NCBI GenBank assembly: GCA_050184225.1
Contig: JBFXAN010000155.1
Location: 1 to 15,419, forward strand
DNA length: 15,419 nucleotides
Direction of reading: 5' to 3'
From: JBFXAN01 sp050184225
Lineage (GTDB): Bacteria; Chloroflexota; Dehalococcoidia; CAUJGQ01
In this document: positions 1 through 6,083 of the stretch, one piece after another
Layout: the number at the start of each line of letters is the position of its first letter
How positions within the stretch are numbered: position 1 is the first letter of the stretch
Position numbers and translations under genes: made by a program
Notes under the pieces: model-generated
Databases searched by the model: none
The model's input: only the letters and a program-made list of their open reading frames with translations
Told to the model about the DNA's origin: nothing

Positions 1-42
1 CAGACTGTTGCGAAGACGACGCTGGCACCCACGCCCAGACCA

Positions 43-92
43 GGACTCCCCTCTCCGCGCGTCAGCGGGGGGAGGGGTCGGGGGAGGGGTCC
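43..92. repeat. Imperfect G/C-rich inverted repeat after the 3' end of the FAD oxidase gene
   Basis: A C-rich arm (48-58) can pair across a 6-nt loop with a G-rich arm (65-77). The outer bases 43-46 (GGAC) can pair with GTCC near 92. The G-rich side contains AGGGGTCGGGGG (73-84), which is also the core of the perfect repeat at 3984-4039, so this looks like a degraded member of the same family. It ends 3 bp past the stop codon of the minus-strand oxidase gene and could work as a 3' hairpin or terminator, although no T-run follows. The remaining bases 1-42 show nothing I can name. Confidence 0.5.
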
Positions 93-94
93 GC

Positions 95-1498
95 TCACAT
101 CCCCAGCTTCCCCGGATTCAATAGTCCCTCCGGGTCCAACGCTCGCTTGATCCGTCGCAGCACGGTCAGCCCCGCACCGTGCTCGCGCTCCATCAGATGG
201 GCGAGCCGCGCGCCGACGCCGTGGACGTACTCCATCGAGCCGCCCAGATCCTGGGCGAGCATCAGCGTCGCGTCGTGGGCGCCGCGCATCCGCTCCAGTT
301 CCGCCGGTGTATCCGTCCGTCGCCGCACCGCCAGTGACACGAGTTCCGGCTGGTTCCACAGTCCCCATTCCCCGACATCCGCCCCGGCATCGGCGAAGTA
401 CGCGGTCGCGCGGTCGAAGAACTCCAGCACTCGTGATTGGGGAACATACATGTGCAGATAGTCGAAGACAGCGCTGCCTGATGTACTGGGCACTGGTTCG
501 ACCCCCTCGTCGCGCCGCCAGGAACGCAGGCGCTGCGGGTCGACATGCCGCTCCTCAAAGAAGTCCCGTGCGGCCGCGTCGCCCAGGTCGATCCCGCCAT
601 GGTCCGCACAGATCGTCAGCGCCCGCCATTCTGCCGCCTCGACCTCTTCCGTGTACCCCTCAAAGGCGAGTTGGAGCCGGGCCGGCACATGCCCAACGGG
701 CGGCCCGCCAAAGTCGATCATCGCCGGGCGCAGCCCGATCGCCGTCATCGCGCATACCGCACCGTAACCACTGGCAAAGCTCGGAAAGGCGAGCGCCCGT
801 AGCCGGCGCGCCTCTGGAATCGGAAAGACACGCAGCGTCGCTTCCGTGATCACGCCGAGCGTTCCTTCCGCACCCACCCACAGCCGGCGAAGCTGCGGGC
901 CGGTCGACGTGCGCTCCGCCGGCCGGGTCCGAATCACGGTTCCATCCGCCAGGACGACTTCCAACGCGAGCACTTGATCGCCGATCGAGCCATAGCGCGC
1001 GCCGAGGTAGCCAAGTCCATGTGTCGAGATCGCGCCGCCGACCGTCGCAATCGGCACCGTCCAGGGATCATGACCGCAGACGAGATTGGAGTCCGCCAGC
1101 GTCCGATTGAGATCCGCAAAGACGGCACCGGCCTGGACCCGCACCGTGCGATCCTCCGCCGCTATCTCGACCACGCGGTTCATCCGGCGTAGATCGAGGA
1201 CGATCCCGGGCCGCAGGCTGCGGGCGCCGCCCATCAGCCCGGTGCCGCCGCCGTACGGTACGATCGAGAGTCCCGCCTCCGCCGCGATCCGAACCACGGC
1301 GGTGACCTCCTCGATTGTCGCGGGCCGCACGACCGCGAGCGGCGTCGCCGTGGCCAAACCGGTGACGAGCGCCGATCGTCCCGGCCGCAGACCATCGACC
1401 GCCGCGTCGTCTCGGCGCTCCCGGTCCGTCAGAACGTTCGCGTCGCCGGCAGCGGCGATTAACCGCTCTTGGACATCTTGCGAGAAGACTTCGTCCAT
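95..1498 (-). CDS. FAD-binding oxidoreductase, GlcD/D-lactate dehydrogenase type
   Basis: This 467-aa protein belongs to the vanillyl-alcohol-oxidase-like FAD family (GlcD, D-lactate dehydrogenase, alkyl-DHAP synthase). It probably oxidises a 2-hydroxy acid in the cytoplasm; the substrate cannot be read from sequence. The N-terminal FAD domain has the phosphate-binding loop YGGGTGLMGGA (82-92) and the second FAD segment TVGGAISTHGLGYLGARYG (152-170), followed by WVGAEGTLGVIT (207-218). The C-terminal FAD-oxidase domain carries HGVG (426-429) and ends in the typical LDPEGLLNPGKLG. Length is normal for GlcD. The frame is open 160 codons further upstream, but that stretch lies antisense to the neighbouring RAM gene, lacks family similarity, and the ATG at 1498 has GGAG (1502-1505) in front of it. 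There is no GlcE or GlcF partner next to it, so it may act alone. Confidence 0.88.
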   Translation of the reverse strand: MDEVFSQDVQERLIAAAGDANVLTDRERRDDAAVDGLRPGRSALVTGLATATPLAVVRPATIEEVTAVVRIAAEAGLSIVPYGGGTGLMGGARSLRPGIVLDLRRMNRVVEIAAEDRTVRVQAGAVFADLNRTLADSNLVCGHDPWTVPIATVGGAISTHGLGYLGARYGSIGDQVLALEVVLADGTVIRTRPAERTSTGPQLRRLWVGAEGTLGVITEATLRVFPIPEARRLRALAFPSFASGYGAVCAMTAIGLRPAMIDFGGPPVGHVPARLQLAFEGYTEEVEAAEWRALTICADHGGIDLGDAAARDFFEERHVDPQRLRSWRRDEGVEPVPSTSGSAVFDYLHMYVPQSRVLEFFDRATAYFADAGADVGEWGLWNQPELVSLAVRRRTDTPAELERMRGAHDATLMLAQDLGGSMEYVHGVGARLAHLMEREHGAGLTVLRRIKRALDPEGLLNPGKLGM

Positions 1499-1527
1499 TG
1501 ACTCCGTTCCATCGACAGCGGACACTC

Positions 1528-1556
1528 TTGACCGCGTGCCGTTTCCACGATACACG
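1528..1556 (+). promoter_or_regulatory. Candidate sigma-70-type promoter for the RAM-domain gene
   Basis: TTGACC (1528-1533) is separated by 17 bp from TACACG (1551-1556) in the 87-bp gap between the divergent oxidase and RAM-domain genes. The -35 is close to consensus; the -10 matches at only three positions. It would give a leader of roughly 25 nt before the ATG at 1586. This was found by eye only. Confidence 0.3.
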
Positions 1557-1585
1557 AGCAAGAGGAAGCGGAATCGAGGTGGATC

Positions 1586-1834
1586 ATGGCCAACGTCAAG
1601 GCCTATGTATTGATCGTGACCGACCCGGCGAAGACGAAGGATGTCTATGCCCAGCTGCAGGAGATCCGCGAGATCATCGAGGTCCATGAAGTGATGGGAC
1701 CGTACGACATTGTTTGCGAGATCCAGGTGGACGACCTGACCAAGATCCCGCCGATCCTCGGCGACCATGTCCGCCGCATTCCCGGCGTCGAGAGCACAAC
1801 CTCGCTCGTCACATTTCCTGAGGCAGGGAGCTAA
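1586..1834 (+). CDS. Stand-alone Lrp/AsnC ligand-binding (RAM) domain protein
   Basis: This 82-aa protein consists only of the alpha/beta RAM domain that forms the C-terminal half of Lrp/AsnC regulators; there is no helix-turn-helix. The opening strand AYVLIVTD, the central GPYDIVCEIQVDD (37-49) and the closing IPGVESTTSLVTF (65-77) are the usual landmarks. In Lrp proteins this domain binds amino acids and drives oligomerisation. Single-domain versions are common and are thought to act as small-molecule sensors or as partners of full-length Lrp proteins, but their roles are mostly unproven. The ATG is preceded by a purine-rich GAGGTGGA. It is divergent from the FAD oxidase and 68 bp upstream of clpS in the same direction, so it could be co-transcribed with clpS. 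Confidence 0.85.
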   Translation: MANVKAYVLIVTDPAKTKDVYAQLQEIREIIEVHEVMGPYDIVCEIQVDDLTKIPPILGDHVRRIPGVESTTSLVTFPEAGS

Positions 1835-1883
1835 CCGGCGGCCACCGGCGTGTCTCGAACACGTCTTTACCGATCGCCGCCGG
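1835..1883 (+). other. Hairpin-forming spacer between the RAM-domain gene and clpS
   Basis: Immediately after the RAM stop codon, CCGGCGGC (1835-1842) is repeated inverted as GCCGCCGG (1876-1883). Inside it CGTGT/ACACG (1849-1853/1859-1863) forms a small stem with a 5-nt loop, followed by TCTTT. It may be a weak terminator or an intercistronic structure; short G/C arms like these also occur by chance at this GC content. Confidence 0.25.
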
Positions 1884-1902
1884 CCATGCGCTACTGATCG
1901 CG

Positions 1903-2196
1903 ATGACCACCAGTACACCAGACGTCGAAACGCGGCCCGACATCGAAACCCGGCCGTTGATTCTGCCCCCCTATGCACTGATCCTGCACAACGATGACCA
2001 CAACGAAATGACCTATGTGGTCCGTTCGCTCGTTCTCTGCGTGCCCGAGGTGACGCCCGACCGCGCTGTCGAGATCATGTTCGAAGCGCACGAGCACGGC
2101 CGCGCCCTCGTGATCGTCTGCCCCCTCGAACGCGCCGAACTGTACCGCGACCGCCTGCTCAGCCGCGGCCTCACCGCCACGATCGAGCGGGCGTAG
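1903..2196 (+). CDS. clpS: ATP-dependent Clp protease adaptor ClpS
   Basis: ClpS delivers N-end-rule substrates to ClpA or ClpC for degradation by ClpP in the cytoplasm. The 97-aa protein has a loose N-terminal tail (about 1-22) and then the conserved core LHNDDHNEM (28-36). The binding-pocket residues N30, D31, D32, M36, M59 and H63 line up with E. coli N34, D35, D36, M40, M62 and H66. The position equivalent to E. coli V65 is alanine (A62), a small change in the pocket wall. Length is typical. There is no clear Shine-Dalgarno before the ATG at 1903, so translation may depend on the gene upstream or on a leaderless or weak start. No clpA or clpC lies next to it. The identification is firm from the core motif. 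Confidence 0.93.
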   Translation: MTTSTPDVETRPDIETRPLILPPYALILHNDDHNEMTYVVRSLVLCVPEVTPDRAVEIMFEAHEHGRALVIVCPLERAELYRDRLLSRGLTATIERA

Positions 2197-2210
2197 CTCG
2201 CGGGGCGGGA

Positions 2211-2361
2211 TTGAACCACAGAGACGCATAGGGCGCAAAGGTAGACGTTGTCATTCTGAGCGCAGCGAAGAATCTCACGGTGAGTCTGTCACACAGCGAG
2301 ATGCTTCGTCGCTACGCTCCTCAACCTGACAACTTGTGACCTCTGCGTCTCTGCGGTTCAA
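2211..2361. repeat. Nested inverted repeat (REP/MITE-like) between clpS and the DinB-type gene
   Basis: Two inverted repeats lie one inside the other. The outer arms begin TTGAACCACAGAGACGCA (2211-2228) and are mirrored at about 2340-2361 by CTCTGCGTCTCTGCGGTTCAA. The inner arms run from 2249 (TGTCATTCTGAG...) to 2276 (...AATCTC) and from 2298 (GAGATGCTTCGTCG...) to 2331 (...CAACCTGACA), with several mismatches. No ORF fits inside. Both arm types resemble dispersed intergenic repeats I remember from Chloroflexota-type genomes; that is recollection, not a search. The element fills most of the gene-free stretch 2197-2484. Bases 2362-2473 show nothing further that I can identify. Confidence 0.7.
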
Positions 2362-2473
2362 AGCTCGTCGCCCATCCTCCGCAAACAGTTGTCCACAGTC
2401 GTGTTCGTTACTCCGTTCGCCCGACGGCGTTGTTCCTTATGACCGCTCGTGAGACGGGAACACGAGGGCCGCC

Positions 2474-2479
2474 GGGAGG
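2474..2479 (+). promoter_or_regulatory. Shine-Dalgarno that decides the start of the DinB-type gene
   Basis: GGGAGG lies 5 nt before the ATG at 2485. The in-frame GTG at 2449 has no comparable site and would add only a charged 12-residue tail outside the domain, so 2485 is preferred. Confidence 0.6.
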
Positions 2480-2484
2480 GTCGG

Positions 2485-2955
2485 ATGGATCAAACCACAA
2501 AACTTCTGAGACGGCTCGATGCGGCCTGGGCGGAATTCAATGAGGCGTGCGCGGGACTGACCGATGCACGGCTGACGGAGCCTGGCGTGATCGAAGATTG
2601 GTCGGTGAAAGACATCATCGCGCACATCACCACCTGGGAGGAGGAGGCGCTGAAGCACCTGCCCGTGATCATCGCAGGAGGCAGTCCGCCACGCTACGTC
2701 ACCTTCGGCGGCCTCGATGCCTTCAACGCCCGAATGACGGCGAAGAAGCGAGCCCTTCCCCTCGCAGAGGTGCTTCGTCAACGGGACGAAACCCACAATC
2801 GTCTTGTCGAGTTTGTCCGCAATGCGCCGGGCGACCACTTTGCCGGCGAAACCCGTGCCCGCCGCCGGCTCCGGCTCGACACGTACAGCCACTACCCACT
2901 GCATACGGAGGCAATCCGCGAATGGCGTAAGCGATCAGCCGGATCGAGATCGTAG
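2485..2955 (+). CDS. DinB/ClbS-like four-helix bundle protein
   Basis: The 156-aa product has the pattern of the DinB/YfiT-related ClbS/DfsB group: WSVKDIIAHITTWE (39-52) in helix 2 and HYPLHTEAIREW (136-147) near the C-terminus. H47, H136 and H140 fit the three-histidine metal site of the DinB superfold. Members include metal-dependent thiol transferases, the colibactin self-protection hydrolase ClbS, and many proteins of unknown role. The specific function is not readable here. It stands alone, downstream of a repeat element and convergent with the GNAT gene only 21 bp away. The family assignment is good; the activity is open. Confidence 0.75.
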   Translation: MDQTTKLLRRLDAAWAEFNEACAGLTDARLTEPGVIEDWSVKDIIAHITTWEEEALKHLPVIIAGGSPPRYVTFGGLDAFNARMTAKKRALPLAEVLRQRDETHNRLVEFVRNAPGDHFAGETRARRRLRLDTYSHYPLHTEAIREWRKRSAGSRS

Positions 2956-2976
2956 ACCGCACATGGACGGCACCGC

Positions 2977-3570
2977 TTACGCCGATGCCGGGGGCTGCCG
3001 TCGTGCCAGCCACTCGCCACGGAGGATCGCATAGAGATATTCGTCTGCCCAGTGTCCTTTGAACCACTGGCTCTGTATGCGATGCCCCTCTCGTCGCATT
3101 CCAAGCCGGTCAAGAAGCGACCATGAAGGGCGATTTCGCGGATCGACATCGGCTTCAACACGATCGAGACCCGCATGCAGGAGGAGGTGATCGAGGAGAG
3201 CAGTGAGCGATTCTGTCGCATAGCCGCGGCCTTGATACGGCTGAGCGAGGGTGATGCCAATGGCCGCCTGGCGCGCGTCCGGGTGCGCAAACACACCGCA
3301 GTCACCGATCAGGGCGCCGCTCTCCCTGAGCGTGAGGCCGATCTGGGTCCATTGACCGGGAGCGCCGGCGGCCCGGCGACGCTGGCGACGGATGAAGGCG
3401 GACGCCTCGTCGAGCGTGCAATGCTCCCAATTCTGGTAGCGTGCCACAGCGGGATCGCTGCGATAGGCGGCGAACGCGGCGGCGTCGGACGCGATCAACC
3501 GACGCAGGATGAGACGCGGCGTCTCGAGTGGCAGAGTCAGCACCGCAGCAGCGGCCGGCGTGCGCGTCAT
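2977..3570 (-). CDS. GNAT-family N-acetyltransferase, RimJ/RimL type
   Basis: This 197-aa cytoplasmic acetyltransferase of the RimJ/RimL (Acetyltransf_3) type transfers acetyl from acetyl-CoA to an amine, possibly a protein N-terminus or a small molecule. It opens with the family's LETPRLILRRL (15-25). The pyrophosphate-binding loop QGRGYATE is at 113-120, and the C-terminal stretch DVDPRNRPSWSLLDRLGMRR (141-160) is characteristic. The frame is open to 3729, but the extra 53 residues are low-complexity and outside the domain. The ATG at 3570 sits just before the domain, with GGAG 9 nt upstream. It is divergent from the Ada-like gene and convergent with the DinB-type gene. The substrate is unknown. 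Confidence 0.85.
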   Translation of the reverse strand: MTRTPAAAAVLTLPLETPRLILRRLIASDAAAFAAYRSDPAVARYQNWEHCTLDEASAFIRRQRRRAAGAPGQWTQIGLTLRESGALIGDCGVFAHPDARQAAIGITLAQPYQGRGYATESLTALLDHLLLHAGLDRVEADVDPRNRPSWSLLDRLGMRREGHRIQSQWFKGHWADEYLYAILRGEWLARRQPPASA

Positions 3571-3712
3571 GGCTGCGTTCTCCGTGCGCGACGCATAGCT
3601 TGATGGACCCGAGCCGCGAACGCAACGGACGGCGATGCCGCCTCCGTCGAAGACGGCGCGGTTATCTGCGCCGCCACCTTGATTATTGCCGAGAACACGG
3701 TTCGTTGCAGAG

Positions 3713-4048
3713 ATGGATCGAAGTGACAAGACCTACACCCTGATCGGACGCGACGGCAAGCCCTACCAGAGTCCAACACCGGGCACCCTCGGCGGCCATC
3801 GGCTGCTGAAGGGCTATGGCAGATTGGACTGCCCGAGCGCCCTGCGCTGGATTCGGAAGGGCTACTACGTCAAGCACCGCGTCTTCTTCGCCGACGAGGC
3901 GACCGCGATCGCCGCCGGCTATCGCCCGTGCGCGGTATGCATGCCGAAGAAGTACGCCAGATGGAAAGCGAAACGGGCCGCGCGGCCCTCACCCCCGACC
4001 CCTCTCCCGAGTTCGGGAGAGGGGTCGGGGGTGAGGGCCTCCCCGTGA
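3713..4048 (+). CDS. Small Ada-type zinc-binding domain protein with a repeat-derived C-terminus
   Basis: The 111-aa protein carries the Ada metal-binding fold without the methyltransferase or AraC parts of Ada. The hallmark is FADEATAIAAGYRPCAVCMP (59-78), with Cys73 and Cys76. The N-terminal pair of Ada cysteines is altered: only Cys40 (RLDCPSALRW) and perhaps His55 remain as further ligands. In Ada the first cysteine accepts methyl groups from DNA phosphotriesters; whether this protein can is doubtful. From about residue 91 the sequence (RPSPPTPLPSSGEGSGVRA) is the translation of the inverted repeat at 3984-4039, so the native C-terminus was probably near residue 90. The start at 3713 has only a weak ribosome site; a TTG at 3686 is the alternative. 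The role is unknown; DNA or metal binding is plausible. Confidence 0.72.
   Translation: MDRSDKTYTLIGRDGKPYQSPTPGTLGGHRLLKGYGRLDCPSALRWIRKGYYVKHRVFFADEATAIAAGYRPCAVCMPKKYARWKAKRAARPSPPTPLPSSGEGSGVRASP
3984..4039. repeat. Perfect 27-bp inverted repeat, partly coding
   Basis: Bases 3984-4010 and 4013-4039 are exact reverse complements separated by GT. The arm starts GGCCCTCACCCCCGACC and ends CTCTCCCGA. Such a stem would be very stable. It lies in frame at the end of the Ada-like gene, whose stop (4046-4048) follows 6 bp after the repeat. It sits between two convergent genes (Ada-like and the second ABM gene), so it may act as a bidirectional terminator. The core is shared with the degenerate copy at 43-92, which points to a dispersed family rather than a unique terminator. 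Confidence 0.85.
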
Positions 4049-4113
4049 CGGCCGTGCCTATCATGAATGACTCCTCCCCGTGCTCCTAAAGAACCCACAT
4101 TCAGTACGCCGGC

Positions 4114-5079
4114 TCAGAACAATGCCCAGAAGACGGCAAGGGTCAACCCATACAGCGCCAGTATCAACGTGACACCGGCCACGTTCGTCCACGCTGGCGC
4201 GCCCGGCGCCGGCGTCAGCCACCACGCGAGCGCGCGGTTCACGGGTTCCATGAGGAAGTACCCCAGCAGCGTGACCCCGATCGCGTTTGTGATGAAAAAC
4301 GCCAACCAGACTGGAACGCCGCGGTCGAGCAGGAATGGTTGCTGGAACCATTGGCCGAGTAGGAACACCACCGGATAGAGCACGAGCAGGACGACCATGT
4401 TCTGCTTCCAGCCGGGCGGTGATGCCGAGCGCGGCGGCGTGCCGAACGTAAACCACCCCTCGAATCCGCCGCGCACCGTGCGGACATGCGACTCCGCACC
4501 GAACGCGGCAGCCTCCCCCAACAGCCGCCGCCGTTGGGGTGAAGCCAGCCATGCCTGCAGGTGCTCATTCGAGTCAAACCGGACGGCGGTGGCCCAATCG
4601 TCTTGCACGCCGGGGATCGGCGGTTCGACCCGGACACCCTGGAACCCGGCAAATGATGCCTCGGTTGCGGCGATGCGCGATTGCCATGCTCGGAATGCCA
4701 TCTCCTGGCCGGGCGCGACCCTGGTCGAGATCACGGCGGACGCGGCCGCCCCCGCGGGTGACACGGCATCTCCGGCAAATAGATGGACGTCATCCCGGCC
4801 GGCAAGGATCGGCTCGACTTTCGCGAGCAAATGCTGCCGCTCCGGTGATTGCAGCCAGGCACGGGCGGTGTCCGTCGAACGGAACCGTTGGATGATCGCC
4901 CAGTCGGGTTGCGAAGGTGGCGACGGTTCTCGGACCGTGTGGTCGACGAAGCCGGGGAAGGCGGCGACCGCATCGCTCATCTGCTGTTGCCACACCGCGA
5001 ACTCCGCGTCCTTCCCCGGCAGCACCCGCGTCTGCGTCACCAGCGTTACGGTCTCGGTGGGTGTCGTCACGGTGGGCAT
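4114..5079 (-). CDS. Membrane-anchored tandem ABM-domain protein, copy 2
   Basis: The 321-aa protein has two ABM (antibiotic biosynthesis monooxygenase-like, dimeric ferredoxin fold) domains, about 10-105 and 112-205. Each has the pattern TRVxPGxE...FxxW, then DWA and QAWLxSPxRxxLL. A linker (206-225) leads into three predicted membrane segments: about 228-246, 257-278 and 299-321. It resembles the COG3224-type ABM proteins with a hydrophobic C-terminus, but with the soluble domain doubled. ABM proteins include cofactor-free monooxygenases and haem-degrading enzymes; the substrate here is unknown. The frame runs open to 5592, but that part overlaps the upstream gene out of frame. The ATG at 5079 has GGAG 6 nt upstream. 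It is last in the leftward cluster, 29 bp after its paralogue, and gapless against it. Confidence 0.82.
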   Translation of the reverse strand: MPTVTTPTETVTLVTQTRVLPGKDAEFAVWQQQMSDAVAAFPGFVDHTVREPSPPSQPDWAIIQRFRSTDTARAWLQSPERQHLLAKVEPILAGRDDVHLFAGDAVSPAGAAASAVISTRVAPGQEMAFRAWQSRIAATEASFAGFQGVRVEPPIPGVQDDWATAVRFDSNEHLQAWLASPQRRRLLGEAAAFGAESHVRTVRGGFEGWFTFGTPPRSASPPGWKQNMVVLLVLYPVVFLLGQWFQQPFLLDRGVPVWLAFFITNAIGVTLLGYFLMEPVNRALAWWLTPAPGAPAWTNVAGVTLILALYGLTLAVFWALF

Positions 5080-5108
5080 GCTGCACTCCAGGTTGGGCGA
5101 CCAGGCCG

Positions 5109-6074
5109 TCAGGGGAACCGCGAGAAGATTCCGAGGAGGATCGCATACATCGCGATCACGAGCGCCGCACCGGCGGCGTTGGTCCATCGTGGTGCGCCGG
5201 CGGCCGGAAGGAGCCACCACCGCAATCGGCGGTTGACGGGCGCCATCAGGTACGACCCCATCAAGACGACGCTGATCACCTTCGCGATGAACAGGTCGAG
5301 CCAGAACGGCACACCCCAATCCTCCAGGATCGGATCGAACACCAACCGCCCGTAGAGGAAGACGATCGGATACAGCACGAGCAGAACGACCATGTTCTGC
5401 TTCCAGATCGCGGGTACGCCGTTCCCTGCCCCGTCGCCAAGATTGAACCAGCCTTCGAATCCGCCGCGCAGCGTGCGCACGCTCGATGTTGCCCCAATCG
5501 TGGCGGCCTCCTCCAACAATCGCCGTCGTTGGTCCGAGGTCAGCCACATCTGCAGATGCTCCTCGGAATCGAAGCGGCTGATCGTCGCCCAATCCGCCTG
5601 GACTCCGGCGATCGGCGGCTCCAGCTTCGAGCCCTGAAATCCTGGGAAGGCCGATTCAGCCGTGGCGATCCGTCGCTGCCACGCGCGGAACGCCTGCTCG
5701 TGTCCCGGCGCCACACGCGTCGAGATCACGGCCGACACCGACGCATCGGGCGGCATCGCGCCGTCGCCCACGAAGAGGTGGATGTCGTCAGTACCGGCGA
5801 GGATCGGCTGTACCTCGTCGAGCATCCGCTGCCGCTCTGGTGATTGCAGCCATGCGCGGGCCGTTTCTGTCGAACGGAACCGCTGGACGATCACCCAATC
5901 GAGTTGAGCCGGTGGCGCCGGCTCGATCACGGTATGGTCGAGAAATCCCGGGGCCGCGGCAACCGCGAGGTTCATCCGCTGCTGCCACGCCGCGAATTCC
6001 CCGTCCTTGTCCGGTAGCACCCGCGTCTGCGTGACCAGCGTCACCGTCTGCACTGGTGCGGTCGCCGCCTCCAT
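5109..6074 (-). CDS. Membrane-anchored tandem ABM-domain protein, copy 1
   Basis: This gene has the same length (321 aa) and architecture as its downstream neighbour. ABM domain 1 spans about 10-105, domain 2 about 112-205, and the membrane segments about 228-246, 257-278 and 299-319. Aligned by hand without gaps, residues 10-82 of the two proteins agree at 58 of 73 positions, and the whole proteins align end to end without an indel, so this is a clear tandem gene duplication. The doubled domain implies an older internal duplication. Four ABM domains are thus encoded in a row. The ATG at 6074 is served by AGGAG, which overlaps the TAG stop of the deaminase-like gene (9-bp gap), so co-translation and a shared transcript are very likely. 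The catalytic role is unproven; the soluble part probably sits at the membrane face. Confidence 0.82.
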   Translation of the reverse strand: MEAATAPVQTVTLVTQTRVLPDKDGEFAAWQQRMNLAVAAAPGFLDHTVIEPAPPAQLDWVIVQRFRSTETARAWLQSPERQRMLDEVQPILAGTDDIHLFVGDGAMPPDASVSAVISTRVAPGHEQAFRAWQRRIATAESAFPGFQGSKLEPPIAGVQADWATISRFDSEEHLQMWLTSDQRRRLLEEAATIGATSSVRTLRGGFEGWFNLGDGAGNGVPAIWKQNMVVLLVLYPIVFLYGRLVFDPILEDWGVPFWLDLFIAKVISVVLMGSYLMAPVNRRLRWWLLPAAGAPRWTNAAGAALVIAMYAILLGIFSRFP

Positions 6075-6083
6075 CGCCGTCTC

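Noticed and set aside
1499..1978. 160-codon N-terminal extension of the FAD oxidase frame
   Set aside because: It runs antisense through the RAM-domain gene and into clpS, shows no family similarity, and a good ribosome site precedes the ATG at 1498.
2197..2484. Short gene or structured ncRNA in the clpS-DinB gap
   Set aside because: The paired segments are explained by the nested inverted repeat; no coding frame or known RNA pattern is visible.
3571..3729. 53-residue N-terminal extension of the GNAT protein
   Set aside because: The residues are low-complexity, lie outside the domain and overlap the start of the divergent Ada-like gene.
4061..4552. 163-codon minus-strand frame overlapping the end of the second ABM gene
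   Set aside because: It is an out-of-frame shadow of the membrane part; the overlapping ABM frame has a conserved paralogue.
5080..5592. 171-codon extension making a 492-aa protein from the second ABM gene
   Set aside because: This part overlaps the first ABM gene out of frame on the same strand; the ATG at 5079 has its own ribosome site and gives the same length as the paralogue.
4397..5843. Long plus-strand open frames opposite the ABM genes
   Set aside because: Their translations are rich in Arg, Pro and Ser as expected for antisense shadows, and they conflict with the duplicated ABM genes.
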